From Methylocystis sp. ATCC 49242 (lineage in GTDB: Bacteria; Pseudomonadota; Alphaproteobacteria; Rhizobiales; Beijerinckiaceae), in contig NZ_KE124774.1 of assembly GCF_000188155.2 (NCBI RefSeq), positions 1,866,356 through 1,930,355 on the forward strand: a stretch of DNA of 64,000 bases, written 5' to 3'. Numbering within the stretch: the first letter of the stretch is position 1; each line of letters opens with the position of its first letter. The notes under the pieces are model-generated. The model worked only from the letters and a program-made list of their open reading frames with translations. It did not search any database and was not told the origin of the DNA. Shown here piece by piece: positions 58,263-64,000 of the stretch. The position numbers were made by a program, and so were the translations under genes.

Positions 58263-58682
58263 TCACGCCTTCTCGAAAAGCGCCGCAATCTCGGCTCGCG
58301 CGGTCCCTATCGCCGCCGCGAGCCGCTCTTGCAGCGCTTCCGCGCAGGGGTCTCCGCTGCGCAGCGCCGACTCATAGGCCTCGGCCGCGGCGCCCAGGCC
58401 GAAGGCGCCGACGGCCCGGGCCGAGCCCTTCAGCGTATGGGCGAGATCGGCGCGCCAGCCGCTTTCCCCGGCGCCGCAAGGCGCGGCGAGACGGGCGGCG
58501 AACTGCTCCGCCTGACGGTCGAAAAGCGTCAGCAGCTCGGTCTCCAGCGCATGGTCGCCGAAGGTCTGACGGGAGAGATGGACGAGGTCGAGAACCGGCT
58601 CCTCCGCCGCGGGAGCGCTCCCGGAGTCGCGGTCCGGCGCCGGTCCACAGGAAAAAGACTCGGCCAAAGCGGAATTAACCAT
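58263..58682 (-). CDS. Histidine phosphotransfer (Hpt) domain protein
   Basis: 139 residues. AHTLKGSARAVGAFGLGAAAEAYE contains the Hpt signature HTLKGSA, with phospho-acceptor His82; flanking helices complete a four-helix bundle. It would relay phosphate between a hybrid histidine kinase and a response regulator. No kinase or regulator gene is in the window. Divergent from the giant repeat protein with 281 bases between starts. Confidence 0.88.
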   Translation of the reverse strand: MVNSALAESFSCGPAPDRDSGSAPAAEEPVLDLVHLSRQTFGDHALETELLTLFDRQAEQFAARLAAPCGAGESGWRADLAHTLKGSARAVGAFGLGAAAEAYESALRSGDPCAEALQERLAAAIGTARAEIAALFEKA

Positions 58683-58881
58683 AATGCGGCTCCCTTCATT
58701 GTCGCGCCAAGCCTGCCGTCTGGAAAATCGCTGCGCTTACAAGGCTATAGATAAGCAGGGCCGTTGCGCGCGCAAGGCTGGCGAAGCGCCATTGCGAAGC
58801 CTCGCGCGCATTTCTGAAGGCCGCGTTAACGAAGTTTCGGATTACGCCAGAGCCACATGTTTCAATTACATGTGATGGGCT

Positions 58882-58896
58882 GTAAACTTTGGTTAA
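58882..58896 (+). promoter_or_regulatory. CtrA-like site upstream of the giant protein
   Basis: GTAA-ACTTTGG-TTAA differs from the CtrA consensus TTAA-N7-TTAA by one base. It lies 68 bases before the start at 58964, in the region shared with the divergent Hpt gene. The match is inferred from consensus only. Confidence 0.4.
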
Positions 58897-58963
58897 TCTT
58901 TTGTGTGCGCGCCCCCGCGGCGCGATGCGGAGCGGCGCATGTTTTCCGCTCGGAGTATTGAAG

Positions 58964-61900
58964 ATGGCGAAATCGGGCAAGATCCAGGATGCGGCGTCGG
59001 CCGCTCTGTCGGCGATCGAGGAGGCGCTCGATCTCGGCGCTCCTCCCGCCGCGGAGGGCCAGAGCGCCGAGCCCGAAACGAAACCGGCCGACCCGCCGCC
59101 AGCCGCCGGCGCAGCGAAGTCAGCGCCCGAAAATCCAGGTCCGAAGCCACAGCAGCCGCTCGTCGCTCCCTCGGTCGCGCCGGCGAACGACGACCGTCGC
59201 ACCGTCGGCGAATTGCGGGCGGCGCTCCAGATTCCGCCCAACCGCACGATCATGGCGATGACGTTCGCCTCGATCGCGCTCTGGGCCGTCTGCTGGACGC
59301 TTTACGTCTATTTCCATCAGGGCGAGATTCTCGACGCCGACGGCTCGCTCCTCGCGCCGAAGCCCGTTCTGACGCTCGCGGCGCTCGTCGCGCCGATCGT
59401 CTTCCTTTTCATCACCGGCCTCATGGCGCGCCGCGCGCATGAAATGCGGCTCATCGCCAATTCGATGACCGAGGTGGCGATCCGCCTCATCGAGCCGGAG
59501 ACGATCGCGACCGAGCAGGTCGTGTCGCTGTCGCAGGCGATCCGGCGCGAGGCGGCGTCGATGGGCGACGGCATCGAGCGCGCGCTGGCGCGCGCCGGCG
59601 AACTCGAAGTGATCGTCCGCACGGAGGTGACGAATCTCGAGCGCTCCTACACCGAAAACGAGCGCCGCATCCGTCTTCTCATCGACGAACTCACGCGCGA
59701 GCGCGAGGCGATCGTGGTCAACGCTGACAACGCCCGCACCGCGCTTTTCGGCGCGCGCGACGCGCTGTCCCAGGAGCTCGCCGCGACATCGGTCCATCTC
59801 GCCGAGACAGTGAGCGAGGCCGGCGCGCGCGTCACCTCGTCGCTGGGCTCGAAGGGCGAAGAGATCAAGCTCGCCCTCGAAAAGGCGGGCGACACATTCG
59901 AGGCGACGCTCTCCTCGCATGGCGAAAAAGTCATCGGCGTCCTGTCGCAGACCGGCGACGCAGTCGCGCAGAAGATCGCCGGCGCCAGCGACGACGTGAC
60001 CCGCCGCTTCACCGAGGGCGTGCAGGAGGTCGGCAGCAAGCTGCAAACCGCCGGCGAGGCGCTGTCGGTGGATTTCGGCGTGCGCGGCGCGGGCATTCTC
60101 GAGCGTTTCGAGGAGCTCGGTTCGAGCTTCGCCCAGTCCATCGGCGACCAGGGCGATCGTCTCGTCGTTCGGCTCGCCGAGACGGGCGGCGTCATCCACG
60201 AAACCATCGCGACGCATGGCGGCGCGCTGGACAGATCTCTCGCGGAAACGACGGAGCGACTCGCAGCCCGTGTCGGCGAGCAGATCGAGAACGCCAAAGC
60301 GACATTCGAGAGCGCCGAGACGCGCATCACGGGTCTCATGGAGACCACGCATCGCAAGGCGCACGACGAATTCGAGCTGCGCGGGCAAGCGCTGCAGGAC
60401 GCGCTGACGCGCAGCCTGAACCAGACATCCGCCGCGCTGGTCGAGCAGGTCGACGCGATGCAGGACCGTTTCGTCTCCGTGGCGAGCGAAGCCGTGTCGG
60501 CGATCGGCACGCACAGCGACCGCGTCAACGAGACGCTCGCCGACCGTCTGCAAAATTTCGAACGGCTGGTGCTCAATCGCGGCGAGGAAATCGCCGAGCG
60601 CGTCACCGAACGCGGCGGCCAGATCGAGGCGACGCTGTCCGAGCGCCTCGCTGCTTTCGAGGACGCCGTCGTGCGCAACAGCGCCGACGCCGCCATGCGC
60701 GTCGCTGAACATGGCGACCGCATCAGCACAGCATTGACCGAGGGCCTCGCCGCCTTCGAGGAGACCTTCGGCCGTCAGGGGGAGGAAGTCGCCGCCCGCG
60801 TCGTCGAGCATGGCGACCGCGCCGCGACCACCCTGTCCGAGCGCCTCGCCGCTTTCGAGGACGTCTTCACGCGCAAGAGCGAAGCCGTCGCATCGAGCGT
60901 CGCCGAACATGGCGACCGCGCAGCGGCGACAGTTTCGGCCCGTCTGGCGGACTTCGAGGAAACCATGGCGCGCCGGGGCGAGGAAGTCGCCGCCCGCGTC
61001 GTCGAGCATGGGGATCGCGCAGCGACGAAGGTGACGGAGCAGCTCGCCGCCTTCGAAAGCACGGTGGCTGCGCATGGCGACGAACTCGCCGCGCGCGTCG
61101 TCGAGCATGGCGACCGCGCCGCCGCCTTCCTGACCGAACATCTCGTCGCCTTCGAAGACTCCGTCACGCGCCAGACCGAGGAGGTCGCGACCCGCGTCGC
61201 GCAGCACGGCGAGCGGGCGACATCCGAATTGTCACGCCAGATTGCGGCCTTCGAGACGACCGTCGCGCGTCATGGCGACGACATCGCCGCCAAGGTCGCC
61301 GAACAGGGCGAGCGCGTGACGACCGTCCTGACGGATCGGCTCTCGGTTTTCGAGGACATTTTCACGCAGCGCGGACACGAAGTCGCCTCACGCGTTTCCG
61401 AACACGGCGATCGCGCCGCGACGAAGGTGGCCGAGCAGCTCGCCGCCTTTGAACAGACCGTCGCCGAACATGGCGACGAACTCGCCGCGCGGGTCTCCGA
61501 GCACAGCGAGCGCGCGACGACGGCCTTGAGCGAACAACTCGCCGCCTTCGAGCAGACCGTCGCGGCGCACAGCGACGAACTCGCCGCCCGCGTCTCCGAA
61601 CATGGCGAACGCGCAACGACGACCCTGACCGAGCAACTCGCCGCCTTCGGGCAGTCCGTCGCCTCGCACGGCGACGAACTCGCCACGCGCCTCTCCGAAC
61701 AGGGGGATCGCGCGGCGGCGGCGGTGACGGAAAAGCTCGCGGCGTTCGAACAGACGGTCGCGCAACGCAGCGACGAACTTGCCGCGCGCGTCAGCGAGCA
61801 GGGTGAACGCGCAACGACGACGCTGACGGAAAAGCTCGCCGCGTTCGAACAGACGGTCACGCAGCGAAGCAATCAGGTCGCGGCCCGCGTCGCGCAGCAG

Positions 61901-64000
61901 GGCGAACGCGCGGCGACGACGCTGAGCGAAAAGCTCGCCGCGTTCGAGCAGACGGTCGTCGAGCGCAGCGACGCGATCGTGGCGCGCAGCGACGAGATTG
62001 CGACGCGCGTGAACGAGCATGGCGAGCGCGCGGCCACGACCATCACCGAGCAGCTCGCGGCCTTCGAGCAGCGGGTCGCCGCGCACAGCGACGAACTCGC
62101 CGCCCGCGTCGTCGAACATGGCGAGCGCGCAACGGCGACGCTTTCCGATGGACTCGCCCTTTTCGAGGACTCGATCCTCGGCAAGAGCGAAGAAGTCGCG
62201 ACGCGCGTCGCGCAGCAGGGCGAACAGGCCGCGACGACGCTTTCGCAGCGCATCGCGGCCTTCACGCAGGCGGTCGCGCGCCACAGCGGCGACGCCGCCA
62301 AACTGATTTCGACCAAGGGCGAGGAGGTCAACGCCGCCTTCGCACAGGGCCTCGCCGCCTTCGAGGACACTTTCGTCCGGCAGGGTGACGAAATCAGCAA
62401 GCGCGTCGTCGACCAAACGACCGTCACGGGCGAAGAGCTCACCGCGCGGCTCGCCGCCTTCGAGACCGCTGTGCAGCGCGCCAATGAGGAAACGGCGGCC
62501 CGCGTGTCGGAGGAAGGCCGTCGCATGGCCGAGGCGCTGTCCAGCGGCGTCGGCTCCTTCGAGGACGCCGTGAAACGCCACAGCGAGAGCGTTTCCGCCG
62601 TCGTCTCCGAACATGCGAAGCGCGTCGACGATCTGCTCGACGAGCGCATGACCGCGCTGGAGACCGCCGGCATGCAAGTAGCCAAGACGATGGAGACGAC
62701 GCGCGAGCGCGCGCTCCAGGAGTTCGAGGCGCATGGCGAGGCGCTGCGCGCCAATCTGCAGGAGAGCGTCACGGCCGCAGCGGCGGCGCTCGCGGAAAAT
62801 TCCGAGACGATGCACGATCGCTTCACGACGACGGCGACCGACGCCGTGCTCGCGATCGCCACTCAGGGCGAACGCCTCACGGAATTCCTCGGCGAGCGGC
62901 TCGCCGCCTTCGAGAACTCCATGCTCGAACAGGGCAAGGACGTCGTCGTGTCGTTGGCGGATCACGGCGAGCGCATCGCCACGACGCTCGGCCAGCAGCT
63001 GGGGCAGTTCGAGCGCGCGCTGCTGCGCGACGGCGGCGCCATCGCCGACCGCGTCGCGCAACATGCGGCGCGACTGAGCGAGGATGTGGCCGAACGCCTC
63101 ACGGTCGTCGAGGACGTGATCGGCGGCCACGGCGAGGAGCTCGTCCAGCGCATCGCCGCGCAGACACAGGACGCCGACGCGCGCATCAGCGCTCAGGCGC
63201 AGAAATTCGTCGCCTCGGTCGACGATCGCCTGAACGCGATCGACCAGACGCTGACGACGCAGGGCGGCGAGCTCGTCGGAAAACTTTCGGCGCAGGTCGA
63301 TTATTTCTCGTCGCGCATCGGCGACAATTCCAAGCATTTCGCCGAGGAAATCGACGCCCGTCTCAGCGCGCTCGACGAGACGATGACGACGAAGGGCGGC
63401 GCGCTCGTCGACCGGATCTCCGCGCAGGCCGATCTCTACGCCTCGCGCATCGGCGACAACTCCAAACATTTCGCCGACGAAATCGATGCGCGCCTCAACG
63501 CGCTCGACGAGGTCATGACGAAACATGGCGGCGCGATCGTCGAACGGCTCGCGGCGCAAGCCAGCGACTACGCCGCTCGCGTCGGCCAGAGCTCGAAACA
63601 GCTCGCGGCCGAAATCGAGGAGAAGGTCGGCGCGCTCGATCAGGCGATGACGACCCAGAGCGGCGCCCTTGTCGAAAAGCTCACGGCGCAGGCCGACGAC
63701 TACGCCGCGCGCATCGGCGAAACGTCGAAACAGCTCGCGGAGCAAATCGACTCGAAGATGGGCGCCATCGATCAGGCCGTGACCACGCAGGGCGGCGCTC
63801 TCGTCAACCGGCTCGCCCAGCAGGTCAATCAGTTCGCGGCGCGCATCGGCGCGACCTCCAAGCAGCTCACCGAAGAGATCGACACGCGCCTCGGCGCCAT
63901 TGATCAGGCGATGAACACGCAGGGCGGCGCCCTCGTCGACCGGATCGCGACGCAGGTCGATCAGGTCGTCGGCCGCATCGGCGACAACTCCAAGCATTTC
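58964..64000 (+). CDS. Giant two-TM hendecad-repeat protein, GPR-like; 3' end beyond the window
   Basis: ATG 58964, with GGAG 8 bases upstream, opens a frame that stays open for 1,679 codons to the window edge. Residues 1-90 are Ala/Pro-rich and cytoplasmic; membrane segments lie at ~95-117 (TIMAMTFASIALWAVCWTLY) and ~135-155 (VLTLAALVAPIVFLFITGLM). The rest is a continuous helical, apolipoprotein-like region: divergent repeats to ~540, a 33-residue repeat (ERATTTLTEQLAAFEQTV) at ~540-1100, a looser part to ~1425, then a 44-residue repeat (GGALVDRISAQADLYASRIG) to the edge. Size, two N-terminal TMs and apolipoprotein-like repeats fit the growth pole ring protein GPR of Agrobacterium. A role in polar growth is inference. 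Confidence 0.85.
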   Translation, partial: MAKSGKIQDAASAALSAIEEALDLGAPPAAEGQSAEPETKPADPPPAAGAAKSAPENPGPKPQQPLVAPSVAPANDDRRTVGELRAALQIPPNRTIMAMTFASIALWAVCWTLYVYFHQGEILDADGSLLAPKPVLTLAALVAPIVFLFITGLMARRAHEMRLIANSMTEVAIRLIEPETIATEQVVSLSQAIRREAASMGDGIERALARAGELEVIVRTEVTNLERSYTENERRIRLLIDELTREREAIVVNADNARTALFGARDALSQELAATSVHLAETVSEAGARVTSSLGSKGEEIKLALEKAGDTFEATLSSHGEKVIGVLSQTGDAVAQKIAGASDDVTRRFTEGVQEVGSKLQTAGEALSVDFGVRGAGILERFEELGSSFAQSIGDQGDRLVVRLAETGGVIHETIATHGGALDRSLAETTERLAARVGEQIENAKATFESAETRITGLMETTHRKAHDEFELRGQALQDALTRSLNQTSAALVEQVDAMQDRFVSVASEAVSAIGTHSDRVNETLADRLQNFERLVLNRGEEIAERVTERGGQIEATLSERLAAFEDAVVRNSADAAMRVAEHGDRISTALTEGLAAFEETFGRQGEEVAARVVEHGDRAATTLSERLAAFEDVFTRKSEAVASSVAEHGDRAAATVSARLADFEETMARRGEEVAARVVEHGDRAATKVTEQLAAFESTVAAHGDELAARVVEHGDRAAAFLTEHLVAFEDSVTRQTEEVATRVAQHGERATSELSRQIAAFETTVARHGDDIAAKVAEQGERVTTVLTDRLSVFEDIFTQRGHEVASRVSEHGDRAATKVAEQLAAFEQTVAEHGDELAARVSEHSERATTALSEQLAAFEQTVAAHSDELAARVSEHGERATTTLTEQLAAFGQSVASHGDELATRLSEQGDRAAAAVTEKLAAFEQTVAQRSDELAARVSEQGERATTTLTEKLAAFEQTVTQRSNQVAARVAQQGERAATTLSEKLAAFEQTVVERSDAIVARSDEIATRVNEHGERAATTITEQLAAFEQRVAAHSDELAARVVEHGERATATLSDGLALFEDSILGKSEEVATRVAQQGEQAATTLSQRIAAFTQAVARHSGDAAKLISTKGEEVNAAFAQGLAAFEDTFVRQGDEISKRVVDQTTVTGEELTARLAAFETAVQRANEETAARVSEEGRRMAEALSSGVGSFEDAVKRHSESVSAVVSEHAKRVDDLLDERMTALETAGMQVAKTMETTRERALQEFEAHGEALRANLQESVTAAAAALAENSETMHDRFTTTATDAVLAIATQGERLTEFLGERLAAFENSMLEQGKDVVVSLADHGERIATTLGQQLGQFERALLRDGGAIADRVAQHAARLSEDVAERLTVVEDVIGGHGEELVQRIAAQTQDADARISAQAQKFVASVDDRLNAIDQTLTTQGGELVGKLSAQVDYFSSRIGDNSKHFAEEIDARLSALDETMTTKGGALVDRISAQADLYASRIGDNSKHFADEIDARLNALDEVMTKHGGAIVERLAAQASDYAARVGQSSKQLAAEIEEKVGALDQAMTTQSGALVEKLTAQADDYAARIGETSKQLAEQIDSKMGAIDQAVTTQGGALVNRLAQQVNQFAARIGATSKQLTEEIDTRLGAIDQAMNTQGGALVDRIATQVDQVVGRIGDNSKHF
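61442..61937 (+). repeat. 99-bp tandem repeats inside the giant gene
   Basis: The segment coding AAFEQTV recurs at 61442, 61541, 61640, 61739 and 61838, exactly 99 bases apart (33 codons, three 11-residue turns). Looser copies extend on both sides, about 60600-62250. Confidence 0.85.
63239..64000 (+). repeat. 132-bp tandem repeats inside the giant gene
   Basis: The segment coding [L/I]DxxMTT recurs at 63239, 63371, 63503, 63635, 63767 and 63899, exactly 132 bases apart (44 codons, four 11-residue turns). The array continues past the window edge. Confidence 0.85.

Noticed and set aside
59120-63997. Two very long minus-strand open frames (695 and 869 residues) opposite the giant gene
   Set aside because: They are antisense shadows created by the repeat and strong codon bias; the plus frame has a ribosome site, membrane segments and the regular hendecads.
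61442-64000. CRISPR-like regular repeats
   Set aside because: The 99- and 132-base periods are whole codon units within an open frame without unique spacers.

Overview
The window is a piece of a high-GC alphaproteobacterial chromosome. Gene content points to the Hyphomicrobiales (Rhizobiales): small alphaproteobacterial families (DUF2093, DUF4170, DUF6101-like), Kdo/lipid A genes, MtaB, CysQ, and a giant two-TM hendecad-repeat protein that resembles the growth pole ring protein of polar-growing Rhizobiales. A methanotroph-like member (Methylocystis/Methylosinus type) is my guess from gene style only; no marker gene for that lifestyle is present.

Layout. 1-4.6 kb: housekeeping genes (esterase fragment cut by the window edge, thiD, yqeY-like, carA, a HExxH protein). 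4.6-15.3 kb: first half of a surface-polysaccharide locus (GT61, FemAB/GNAT-like acyltransferase, three methyltransferase genes including a two-domain one and an FkbM type, WbqC, DegT aminotransferase), with IS66 and IS5 debris inside it. 15.3-28.6 kb: a 13-kb island made almost only of insertion sequences: a split IS3, two 2,657-bp IS21 copies in inverted orientation, a decayed second IS21-family element, an IS30, an IS5 fragment, a second IS3 fragment, and two IS110-superfamily elements with intact transposases. 28.6-32.9 kb: second half of the polysaccharide locus (a GT2-GT4 fusion and a partner of unknown function).

33.7-41.9 kb: mixed core genes (GyrI-like, dapF-mtaB, a methyltransferase, PLD-like protein, PQQ-type sugar dehydrogenase, PRC-barrel, TerC, TPR lipoprotein). 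42-46.4 kb: rpsU and a zinc-uptake operon that starts with a His-rich small membrane peptide behind a perfect Zur-like palindrome, followed by znuC, znuB, znuA and a COG0523 GTPase with a very His-rich insert. 46.4-50.8 kb: DUF6101-like, cysQ, DUF4170, waaA, lpxK, DUF2093 (lipid A/Kdo synthesis). 51-58.7 kb: an orphan DGQHR-domain protein, a membrane GT2, a solute-binding protein, three tandem paralogous secreted beta-helix proteins and an Hpt protein. 58.96 kb to the right edge: at least 1,679 residues of the giant repeat protein, still open at the edge.

Most interesting: (a) the two IS110-superfamily elements, one with perfect 14-bp inverted subterminal repeats (IS1111 style) and a non-coding end, the other with a hairpin-rich non-coding leader, both candidate guide-RNA loci; (b) the giant protein, whose repeats are 33 residues (3x11) in the middle and 44 residues (4x11) towards the C-terminus; (c) the His-rich peptide at the head of the Zur-type operon; (d) the nested IS architecture, in which IS30-like ends sit at the same codon of two different IS3 transposases.
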